A program made the position numbers and the translations under genes. DNA of 64,000 nucleotides. Origin: Paraburkholderia antibiotica. Lineage in GTDB: Bacteria; Pseudomonadota; Gammaproteobacteria; Burkholderiales; Burkholderiaceae. This document shows positions 50,255 to 57,984 of the stretch, piece by piece. The notes below the pieces were generated by a model, which was not told the origin of the DNA, did not search any database, and saw only the letters and a program-made list of their open reading frames with translations. Position 1 is the stretch's first letter, and each line of letters begins with the position of its first letter. The stretch is from the NCBI RefSeq assembly GCF_012927125.1, contig NZ_JABBFZ010000010.1, forward strand, positions 62,001 to 126,000, read 5' to 3'.

Positions 50255-51121
50255 ATGTTTGCGTCGAACCCGCTTCCCGCATTGCTGCACCACGCGAGCC
50301 TGTGGTTACAAGGCTATGCGCTCGTGCTGGTGATGATGGGCGTCGGTGCGTTGCTCGAGCGTCGCTGGCCGGCGGCCTTGCTGCAATCGCGCGCGGGACA
50401 GCGGCTGAATATGGCGTATGCGGGACTCTACGTGGCGCTGGCGGAAGCGGCCAGGCCGCTGACGGCGGCAGCGAGCGTGGCGATCGTCAATGCGTTCGGC
50501 GGCGGCATGGTGGTGCTGGTGTCGCGCGGGTGGGGCGCGCTCGCTTCGTTCGTGATCGTGCTGCTGACGATCGATTTCCTCGAATACGCGTTTCATCGCC
50601 TGCAGCACACGTGGCCCGTGTTGTGGAAGCTGCATTCGCTGCACCATAGCGCGGTGGATTTCAACGTGACGATCACGTTGCGGCATCACTGGCTGGAAGT
50701 ACTGATCAAGGGCTGTCTGCTTTATCCGATCGTCGGCGTGCTGTTCAAGGTCGAGCCGTGGATCGTCGGCGCGACCTCGGTCGTGTTCATGTTCGGCAAC
50801 TACTTCGCGCATCTTAATCTGCGCGTGGACCTCGGCCGCTACGTCACGTGGGTCAACAATCCGCAATATCACCGGCTGCATCACTCGATTCGCGCCGAGC
50901 ACTTCAATCACAACTTCACGCAGTTATTGCCGCTCTGGGACCACGTGTTCGGCACGCGCTGGGTGCCGGCGAAACACGAGTGGCCCGCCACCGGTCTCGA
51001 CGACGGCACACAGCCGCGCTCGTTGCTCGGGGCTTTCAGCTGGCCGTTAGGGCAGCACGCGACACGCGATGCGGTGCCCGCTCACAAGCCTGTCGCGGTG
51101 CTGGACAAGGAAGCGAAATAA
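50255..51121 (+). CDS. Sterol desaturase / fatty acid hydroxylase family protein
   Basis: A 288-residue integral membrane di-iron oxygenase-type protein. The histidine clusters are all present: HRLQH, HSLHH (HX2HH), HRLHH (HX2HH) and NHNF. TM segments are at about 15-35, 50-95 and 140-175. In this superfamily the enzymes hydroxylate or desaturate lipids; bacterial substrates are usually unknown. The ATG at 50255 has GGGGA just upstream; earlier in-frame sequence is not membrane-protein-like. It is convergent with the MFS gene, only 6 bases apart. Confidence 0.87.
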   Translation: MFASNPLPALLHHASLWLQGYALVLVMMGVGALLERRWPAALLQSRAGQRLNMAYAGLYVALAEAARPLTAAASVAIVNAFGGGMVVLVSRGWGALASFVIVLLTIDFLEYAFHRLQHTWPVLWKLHSLHHSAVDFNVTITLRHHWLEVLIKGCLLYPIVGVLFKVEPWIVGATSVVFMFGNYFAHLNLRVDLGRYVTWVNNPQYHRLHHSIRAEHFNHNFTQLLPLWDHVFGTRWVPAKHEWPATGLDDGTQPRSLLGAFSWPLGQHATRDAVPAHKPVAVLDKEAK

Positions 51122-51127
51122 CGTCCG

Positions 51128-52285
51128 CTACGCGAGCTGTGTGCTGCGTACCGCCTTGCCGCCCAGCAGCGACACGATCAACGTCGCCATCACGAGTACG
51201 CACAACGCGATTCGCAAGCCCAGAAAGCCGGCGCCGAAACCGATCAGCGGCGGTCCGATCAGAAAGCCCGCGTAACCGGCCGTCGCCGCCATCGAAACGC
51301 CGATCGCGGGTGTTGCGGTCGACCGTCCCGCCGCGCTGAAAATCACCGGCACGATGTTCGCAAGCCCGATGCCGACCATCGCGAAGCCGACGCAGGCGGT
51401 CCACACCGTTGGCAGACTGAGCACCAGCGTCAGTCCGGCCAGCGCGATCAGGCCGCCGAGCGCGACGACCTTGCTCGACCCGAAGCGCCGCACCGATGCA
51501 TCGCCGGCAATCCGGCAGGCCGCCATCGAGAACGCAAACGCCGAATAGCCGATCGCCGCGACGCTCGCTTCCTGGCTCAGCGTGGAGCGCAGATAGACGG
51601 CGCTCCAGTCGGCCACCGCGCCTTCGACGAGCATGCAGAGAAACGCGAGCATCGCCAGTTTCATCACGCCGCTGTCGGGCCATGCGAAGCCGCTCGAGGA
51701 GCCACCTGCTGTGGCCGTTACGCGTGGACCGATGTCGCGCAACGCCAGCACGGCCGCGAACATGATCAGGACTGCGATAAACAGATCGGGCGCCAGCAAG
51801 CCACCGACGACCCCCACGCCGCCTTTCTGCAACAGCGCGCCCGTCGCCGCGCCGAGCAGGCCGCCCGCACTCCACGCCGCATGAAACGACGACATGATCG
51901 GCGCGTGCCACCGCGTTTCGATCGCACTGGCATGGCCGTTCATCGATACGTCGAGCGCGCCGTTCGACGCGCCGAGCGCGAACAGCACGACGCAAAGCGT
52001 GAGCATACCGGGCGCGAGCGCGGGCAATGGCAGCGTAATCGCGAATGCCGCGCCGAGCAGCGCGGTCGCGCGACCGCTGCCGAAGCGCGGCGCGAGCCGC
52101 CCGGCGAGCGGCATCGCGACGATCGCGCCGAGCGCGAAACAGAACAATGCGAGCCCCAGCGATGCGTCGCTGAGCAGCAGGCTTTCCTTGATGCGCGGCA
52201 CTTCGACCGCCCATGCGCCGATGCCGAAGCCGTTGGCGAGAAAAACGCCGAGCGTCGCGATGCGTTCCTTGACGAGCGAGTTCAT
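51128..52285 (-). CDS. MFS transporter (YbjJ-like)
   Basis: A 385-residue, 12-TM major facilitator protein. The N-terminal GIGAWAVEVPRIKESLLLSDASLG and the ALDVSMNGHA motif in TM4 are typical of the YbjJ/FucP-related group. The start codon overlaps the stop of the upstream DeoR gene (ATGA), giving a regulator-transporter operon. The substrate is unknown; a sugar or sugar derivative is plausible because DeoR proteins usually sense phosphorylated sugars. Confidence 0.87.
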   Translation of the reverse strand: MNSLVKERIATLGVFLANGFGIGAWAVEVPRIKESLLLSDASLGLALFCFALGAIVAMPLAGRLAPRFGSGRATALLGAAFAITLPLPALAPGMLTLCVVLFALGASNGALDVSMNGHASAIETRWHAPIMSSFHAAWSAGGLLGAATGALLQKGGVGVVGGLLAPDLFIAVLIMFAAVLALRDIGPRVTATAGGSSSGFAWPDSGVMKLAMLAFLCMLVEGAVADWSAVYLRSTLSQEASVAAIGYSAFAFSMAACRIAGDASVRRFGSSKVVALGGLIALAGLTLVLSLPTVWTACVGFAMVGIGLANIVPVIFSAAGRSTATPAIGVSMAATAGYAGFLIGPPLIGFGAGFLGLRIALCVLVMATLIVSLLGGKAVRSTQLA

Positions 52286-53076
52286 GAGCGCGCCACCATC
52301 ACGTTGTCGCAGACGGCTTTAAGGCTCGCGATACGCGCGGCCGGCACCTCGGCTTCGACGAACAGATAGTCGACCGCGCCGGCTGGCGCAACCGCGAACG
52401 GCGCGGCCGTCATCAGCTTTTCCGAGGTCAGCGCGATTGCGATCCGGCCGCTGGACTTGACCATCGCGCGTTTCAGTTCGGCATCCTCAGCGTCGAAGGC
52501 GGCGACCCCTTCGTCGGGATCGAACGCGCACGCGCCGAGAAAGCACAGGTCCGCGCGGATCTGCTGGATTTGCAGCAGCGCGGTTGCGCCGAGCGATCCG
52601 GCCGCGCCGCGCGCAATGCGCCCGCCGACGAGGATCACGTCGAAGCCGGGCCGGTTCAACAGGCGCGCGCCGGCTTCGGGCGAATTGGTGACGACGGTCA
52701 GGTCCGCGTCGTCGGGCAGCGCGTTGGCAATCGCGACGTTCGTCGAGCCGGCGTCGAGCAGGATGATCTGCTTCGGGCGCACGATCGACACCGCCGCCAC
52801 CGCAAGCCGGGCCTTGCGATCGACGGCTTCGTGCATGCGGATGGCCGCGGGTTTATCGGCGGGCGAGATCAGCAGGGCGCCACCGTACACGCGCTTGCAA
52901 TGGCCCTGTTCGGCGAGTTCGCGCAGATGGCGGCGCACTGTGTGCTCCGAGGTCTGCAACTCGGCGGCGAGCTCGGCGGCCAGCACGCGTCCGTGTGTGC
53001 GCAGCCGCTCCAGAATCAGCGCTTCGCGCTGCTCGGGCAGTAACCCGTCGATCGCTTCCTGCCGGCTTCGCTGCAT
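52282..53076 (-). CDS. DeoR-family transcriptional regulator
   Basis: A 264-residue regulator. N-terminal HTH (REALILERLRTHGRVLAAELAAEL, then SEHTVRRHLRELAEQG) and a DeoR sugar-phosphate-sensing domain (LDAGSTNVAIANAL, TNSPEAGARLL, ILVGGRIARGAAGSLG). AAGGAG lies 6 bases before the ATG. It overlaps the MFS gene by 4 bases and most likely represses its own operon via the repeated sites at 53097-53137. Confidence 0.9.
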   Translation of the reverse strand: MQRSRQEAIDGLLPEQREALILERLRTHGRVLAAELAAELQTSEHTVRRHLRELAEQGHCKRVYGGALLISPADKPAAIRMHEAVDRKARLAVAAVSIVRPKQIILLDAGSTNVAIANALPDDADLTVVTNSPEAGARLLNRPGFDVILVGGRIARGAAGSLGATALLQIQQIRADLCFLGACAFDPDEGVAAFDAEDAELKRAMVKSSGRIAIALTSEKLMTAAPFAVAPAGAVDYLFVEAEVPAARIASLKAVCDNVMVARS

Positions 53077-53096
53077 GGTCGCTCCTTGCGTTCCCT

Positions 53097-53137
53097 GATA
53101 AATCGATCATAAACGAGCATAAAGTATCGTAAACGGT
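53097..53137. promoter_or_regulatory. DeoR-type operator: 10-bp direct repeats
   Basis: Three consecutive 10-base units, CATAAACGAG, CATAAAGTAT and CGTAAACGGT (53108-53137), preceded by a related GATAAATCGAT (53097-53107). The ATAAA core thus recurs once per helical turn. Directly repeated, helically phased half-sites upstream of a DeoR gene fit an autoregulatory operator. Confidence 0.7.
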
Positions 53138-53189
53138 CAATCAAGGCAAGCAGGGCGGGATGACGGGCTGCGACGCCGCTGGTTGGCGC

Positions 53190-54734
53190 CTAACCGGCGC
53201 GTTTCGGCGTATTCCGCGTTGCCCGACCGAACACTAGCCAGTCGAGCAGCCATACCGCGACGAGTGTCGCGCCCATCAGCGGAAACACGATGCCGAGCAG
53301 CACGAGGCCGGTTTTCCAGCCGCGCATCGGCGGTGCGCCGCGTTCACGCGAGGGCGCGCCGAGCGCACGTTGCGGCCGCCGCTTCCACCACATCACGAAG
53401 CCCGTCACCGCGAGGGCGGCGAGGCCGAGCGAAATGAGCGCGCAGAGGACCTGGTTCGCAACGCCGAAATAGCGGCCCATATGCAAGGACGTGCCGTACG
53501 ACACGGCCTTCGCAATCGCGCCATAGTCGCCGTAGCGGATGTCCTTCAGGATCGCGCCGCTGTACTGGTCGATATAGAGCGTGCGCTCATCCTTCGGATT
53601 GCCAGGGAAGTACGACACCGTGTAGACGCCGGTGGCGGAGTTCGGCAGCACGATGTTGTAGCCGTCGATGATGCCGAGCGACGCGGCGAGTTCGACGATA
53701 TGCGCGAGCGAAAGCGGCTGTGCGGTGTTCAAAGCCGTGTCGGCGGAAGAGGGCACGGGCGCGTTGCTGGCCGCCCACGGCTTGAGCGGCAACGGCAGGT
53801 CGTCCATCACCATGCCGGGCATCGAATCCATGTCGGCATGATGGTGCCCGGTATGGTCCTTCGATGCGGCGGCGTGGTCCGCGTGCGCGCCGGGCATGAC
53901 CGAGCGCAATGGCAGGCCGCCCCACGCGCCAGCCGGTGCGCCGAGATTTGTCGCGGTCGCGAATGCCTTGAACTGTTTGCCCCACGAGCCGGTCCACGGC
54001 AGGCCCGTCAGCACGAACGCGAGCGCGCCGAGCGCAAGCCAGATGCCGATCACCGCATGGAGGTTTTTCCATAGCGGCCGGCCCTTCAGCGTGAAGTGCG
54101 GCACCAGTGCGGCCCGCACGCCGGTTTTGCCGCGCGGCCACCACAGCGCGATGCCGGTGCCGAGCATCACGAGCGTCCAGCAGGCGGCCAATTCCATCAG
54201 CAACTCGCCGGGCTTGCCGAGCAGCAGCTTGCGATGAAGCATGCGATCCACCTGCATGAAGCGGCGCTCGACGCTCAGCGTGCCCAATAGCTCGCCGTTG
54301 TACGGATTCAGATAGACGCTCTGCTGTGTGCCGTCGGCGAGACGAAACACGAATTCGGCGCTGCGCTGCGGATCGCGATTGATGGCCGCGGTCGTCGCGG
54401 TGGCATCGGCCGGCATCGCCGCGCGGGCGCGGGCGAGCAACGCATTGTCGGGCAGCGTCTGTACCGCTTGCGGCGCGACGATCATCTGCTGCCGGTACAG
54501 CAGCGGCTCGATCTGCGGCTGGAAGCAGTACAGCGTGCCGGTAATCGCGAGCACCAGCAGAAAGGGCATCACGAAGAGGCCTGCGTAGAAATGCCAGCGC
54601 CACAGCGTGCGATAGCCTGGCTGCGCTGGGTTCGCGGCGCTGCCGTTGGTGGTGCTGTTAGCCGTGCCGTTAGCGGTGCCGGTCGTGGCATTGCTGTCGA
54701 CGCGTGTGCGTTCGGCGGCTTGAGTCGTGGACAT
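53190..54734 (-). CDS. PepSY-associated TM-helix protein
   Basis: A 514-residue inner-membrane protein of the PiuB/PepSY type. WRWHFYAGLFVMPFLLVLAITG is the characteristic first TM helix; further TM segments and periplasmic PepSY domains follow, with a His/Met/Asp-rich loop (HADHAASKDHTGHHHADMDS) that could bind metal. The ATG at 54734 has GAGGA upstream. In family knowledge these proteins accompany TonB receptors and are linked to siderophore-iron or copper handling (reductases). It is the last gene of the DUF2946-TonB receptor-PepSY set. Confidence 0.87.
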   Translation of the reverse strand: MSTTQAAERTRVDSNATTGTANGTANSTTNGSAANPAQPGYRTLWRWHFYAGLFVMPFLLVLAITGTLYCFQPQIEPLLYRQQMIVAPQAVQTLPDNALLARARAAMPADATATTAAINRDPQRSAEFVFRLADGTQQSVYLNPYNGELLGTLSVERRFMQVDRMLHRKLLLGKPGELLMELAACWTLVMLGTGIALWWPRGKTGVRAALVPHFTLKGRPLWKNLHAVIGIWLALGALAFVLTGLPWTGSWGKQFKAFATATNLGAPAGAWGGLPLRSVMPGAHADHAAASKDHTGHHHADMDSMPGMVMDDLPLPLKPWAASNAPVPSSADTALNTAQPLSLAHIVELAASLGIIDGYNIVLPNSATGVYTVSYFPGNPKDERTLYIDQYSGAILKDIRYGDYGAIAKAVSYGTSLHMGRYFGVANQVLCALISLGLAALAVTGFVMWWKRRPQRALGAPSRERGAPPMRGWKTGLVLLGIVFPLMGATLVAVWLLDWLVFGRATRNTPKRAG

Positions 54735-54807
54735 GAAATCCTCGTCGGGCAAGATTGGGTATTCGGTCGATGTGCGTGAGCGGAGTCACGGCGGGCTGGC
54801 GTCGCGT

Positions 54808-57213
54808 CTAGATGCGCAGCTTCGCTTCCATATAGAACGTTCGCCCCGGATACGGGTGATAGACGAAGTAGCGCGCGTCGAACAGGTTGTCGATGCCGAC
54901 GCCGATTTCGCTGAGCTTCGTCGGCTTGAACGTGAACTTCGTATCGACCACGGTGTAGGTGCTCGTGCCGCCGAACACGTTGGGATTCGTGTCGGTATTG
55001 GTGAGTGTGTTGTACTGGCGTCCCGAGTAGCGTGCCGCGAGCGTCAGTGCCGCGCGTGCGTCGAAGTGATAGGTCGCGGCGAGATTCGCGCGCCACAACG
55101 GAATGCGATAAAAGTACTTGCCGACCGACGCCGGGTTCTGCGCATTCTCGAGAATCTTCGACTGCGTGTACGCGACGCTCGCGATCAGATCGAGGCCGTG
55201 CACGAACACGTTTTCGCCGGAATAACTCGTTTCGAAGCCGCGTGAGCGCACCTTGCCGATGTTCTGGAAGTTCGTCACGTTGGGAATCACGGTCGTGTCG
55301 GTCTGACTGAAGATCGTGTTCTTCACGTCGTCCTGAAACAGCGAGAAGCGGAACACGCCGTTCCAGTGCGCCCATTCGGCGCTAAGTTCTTTCGATAGCG
55401 CGTCTTCGGGCTGCAGATTCGGATTGTTGTTGACGATCGCGAAGCCGTTGATTTGCCCCTGGAACAACTCGCTGACGGTCGGGAAGCGATAGGCGCGCCC
55501 GATCGACGCGCGCAAGGTCAGATCGTCGTTGACGTCGAACGACAGCGACGCCTTCGGCGAAAAATGCTGCTGGCTTGCATCGCCGTATCTGAGCGTCGTG
55601 CCGGGCAGGGACTGCGTGCCGCCGTAGGCCTGCCAGTCTTCGTAACGCACGCCATAGACGAGTTTCCAGCGCGGCAGAAAACGCCATGCGTCCTGCGCGT
55701 AGAGCGCCTGGGTCTGGGTCTTGCCGCTGAACGCATTCGCGAACGAGGTCGCGGCGCCGTCGCGCCAGTTCAGCGTGTTGTAGCTTTCGTTGTCGAGAAA
55801 GTAGTTGTCGTAGTGATAGCCGAAGCTCAGCGCGTGATTGCCGAGTCCTGCCTGGCTGATGGCAGGGGTGTAGGTGGCGCGCAGATCGAGCGTCTTCCAG
55901 CCGGTGCCGTCGCCGAACAGCACGGTGCCCGGCCCGTTGCCGGGGCCGCCCGCATTCGCGGTGCGCGCGACGCTGTTGCCGATGTCGTAATACGAGGCGA
56001 TCGCTTCGCCGTTCCAGCCGCTCGCGTTGCGCGTTTTCAGCGAGAGGCCATATAGCCAGTTCTCGCTATGCCCGAGGCTCGGCGCCATCGCGGCGGCCGG
56101 GATCGTGTAGTGATAGCCGCCGATCGACACGTTGCCGCTGTACACCGGGTTGCCGTCGGCATCGCGCAGGAACGTCGACGTCTCGCTGTTGTAGGTCTGG
56201 TGCCAGTAGCCGAGTGTGAACGCGCCTTGCAGCGTCGGCGTGAAGTCGTACTGCATCTTCAGCTTGAACTGATCCTGCACTGTGTGTTCGATGCCTTCGC
56301 CGTTCACACCGAGCACGGTGGTCGGCGTATTGGTCTGGTTGTTGTAGGTGTAGGCACCGCTGACGGGCGTGTCGCCGGGTTTTGCGGGCGTGCCCGATTG
56401 CGCGAGCGTGGCGAACTGCAGCGGCTGGCTCGTGTTCTCGAGATGATTGACGCCGAGCCTATACGAGAACTTGCCGATCCTATCGCCGATCGACGCGCTC
56501 GCTTCACTGCCGTTGAAATTGCGGTTCACGCCGAACAGGCTGAAGTGTTGCGTGAACGCCTTCACGTCGGCGTTCGCTTCGAACTGCTTCGGCATACGCG
56601 TGCTGATGAGCACCGTCGCGCCGAGCGAATTGCCCGGATACAGCGCGGAAAACGGCCCATAGATCACGTCGACCTGCTGGATTTCGTCGGGCGACACCAT
56701 CGACCAGCGCGGCGGAAACGAATAACTGTTGCCAAGCAGATTGCTCAGCAGCAAACCGTCCGCATAGACGAGACCGCGCGCGCTCTGCGTATTGCTGGTG
56801 CCGCGTACCGCGATGATCGAATTCAGATCGCCGATAAAGCGTTTGCGTACCGCCAGATTCGGCATGTACTTCAGCACGTCTTCGGTATTGACGACGTTCC
56901 AGTTCGAGAACTGCTCGCGCGTGACGGTCTCGACCGACGCGGGCAGATTCGGATCGACCGCACGCGGCGCGGCGCTGGCGGTCGCGCTTGCATTGACGCT
57001 GACGGTGGGCAGCGTCGCATCGGGCGGCGTGTCGTCGGCTCGCGCGGGCGCGGCGGCGAAGATCGGCACGAGCGCCGGGATCAGTGCGGGCCAGCGGGCG
57101 GTGTGGCGCGCTTTCGTGGCGCGATTCATCGCGCGATCCGTTGCACGACGCACGGCGCGGCCGGCGCCGCGGCGGCCGTGACCCGGCAGCCTTCGCAGAG
57201 CGAAGTTGAACAT
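54808..57213 (-). CDS. TonB-dependent outer-membrane receptor
   Basis: An 801-residue receptor. The signal region ends near APARA-DDTP; a plug domain follows (LPASVETVTREQFSNWNVVNTEDVL in pieces, VRGTSNTQSARGLVYADG, VDVIYGPFSALYPGNSLG) and then a 22-strand-type barrel ending in FYMEAKLRI with the usual terminal aromatic/hydrophobic residues. AAGGAA precedes the ATG at 57213. The N-terminal leader is long and Arg/Ala-rich before the hydrophobic core. Substrate is not visible; the DUF2946 and PepSY neighbours favour a metal or metallophore. No siderophore synthesis genes are present. Confidence 0.92.
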   Translation of the reverse strand: MFNFALRRLPGHGRRGAGRAVRRATDRAMNRATKARHTARWPALIPALVPIFAAAPARADDTPPDATLPTVSVNASATASAAPRAVDPNLPASVETVTREQFSNWNVVNTEDVLKYMPNLAVRKRFIGDLNSIIAVRGTSNTQSARGLVYADGLLLSNLLGNSYSFPPRWSMVSPDEIQQVDVIYGPFSALYPGNSLGATVLISTRMPKQFEANADVKAFTQHFSLFGVNRNFNGSEASASIGDRIGKFSYRLGVNHLENTSQPLQFATLAQSGTPAKPGDTPVSGAYTYNNQTNTPTTVLGVNGEGIEHTVQDQFKLKMQYDFTPTLQGAFTLGYWHQTYNSETSTFLRDADGNPVYSGNVSIGGYHYTIPAAAMAPSLGHSENWLYGLSLKTRNASGWNGEAIASYYDIGNSVARTANAGGPGNGPGTVLFGDGTGWKTLDLRATYTPAISQAGLGNHALSFGYHYDNYFLDNESYNTLNWRDGAATSFANAFSGKTQTQALYAQDAWRFLPRWKLVYGVRYEDWQAYGGTQSLPGTTLRYGDASQQHFSPKASLSFDVNDDLTLRASIGRAYRFPTVSELFQGQINGFAIVNNNPNLQPEDALSKELSAEWAHWNGVFRFSLFQDDVKNTIFSQTDTTVIPNVTNFQNIGKVRSRGFETSYSGENVFVHGLDLIASVAYTQSKILENAQNPASVGKYFYRIPLWRANLAATYHFDARAALTLAARYSGRQYNTLTNTDTNPNVFGGTSTYTVVDTKFTFKPTKLSEIGVGIDNLFDARYFVYHPYPGRTFYMEAKLRI

Positions 57214-57294
57214 GAGTGTTTCCTTGATGCATTGAACAGACGAGCGCGGACGGCGTCGCAATAGCGACGCGAGTGCGATCAGGACTGACGGCGA

Positions 57295-57717
57295 TCAGGA
57301 AACGACAGGTGGGTCGCGTGGACGGCCCGACGGGAACGCGCCGAGCGGTGTGAAGCGGGTGGACAGCGTGGGCGGCGCGGTGCCGGCCAGCAGCAGCGCG
57401 GCCGGCGGCGCGACGGCGGCGACCGTCGGCATCGCGACATGATGTTGGAGCAGATGACAGTAGCCGCAGGCGCCGAAGGCGTCGTCGTGGCTCAGATGCA
57501 CGGGGGCTGCATCGGTCTGTGCGAGCGCGCTCGTCTGGTCGGCCTGCTCGGCCTCATCGAAGCCGCCGGACCCGTGATGCGTCGAACAGAGCGCGGCGGT
57601 CGGCTCGTGCGCGAGGCTCGCTTCGAGCAACTGACTCACGAGCGGCGCGAACACGACCAGCCACATGGCGACGAGGCCAAGCCAGGCGGTCATGCGGTTG
57701 CGGGAGCGTGCGGTCAT
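57295..57717 (-). CDS. DUF2946 family membrane protein
   Basis: A 140-residue protein: an N-terminal TM helix (about 10-30, TAWLGLVAMWLVVFAPLVSQLL) and a second hydrophobic stretch near the C-terminus, with a His/Cys-rich middle (CSTHHGSGG, HLSHDDAFGACGYCHLLQHH) that could bind copper or other metal. DUF2946 proteins usually precede TonB receptors in metal-uptake operons, as here. The start at 57717 is preferred because the 85 residues upstream in frame are not conserved-looking. It is the first gene of the operon; a TAGAAT -10-like hexamer lies shortly upstream. Confidence 0.82.
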   Translation of the reverse strand: MTARSRNRMTAWLGLVAMWLVVFAPLVSQLLEASLAHEPTAALCSTHHGSGGFDEAEQADQTSALAQTDAAPVHLSHDDAFGACGYCHLLQHHVAMPTVAAVAPPAALLLAGTAPPTLSTRFTPLGAFPSGRPRDPPVVS

Positions 57718-57962
57718 GATGGTCGAAAGAGAGACGGGGGCGATTCTAGCATTGCCGCGCGATCTTTTCTTTCGTGATGACAGGTATAGCGCCCGATTAG
57801 ACGGCAAAAAGCCGCTTATTTCCGGGCGCTGCGCGCGGCGCGAATCGCTTAATCTGCGTTGTCGCGTAGCGTGCGGGCAGTGCGTCTGAATCTTGCGCCC
57901 GAGCTTTGCGCGTGAACCTTGTGATTCCCCGCGCCACGCAGCCCGACTCAAGACCCAAGCCC

Positions 57963-57981
57963 CACGATTCACGATTCACGA
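57963..57981 (+). repeat. 7-bp tandem repeat before the TPR gene
   Basis: CACGATT repeated 2.7 times (CACGATTCACGATTCACGA), ending 3 bases before the ATG at 57985, where a ribosome site would be expected. Confidence 0.7.
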
Positions 57982-57984
57982 CTT

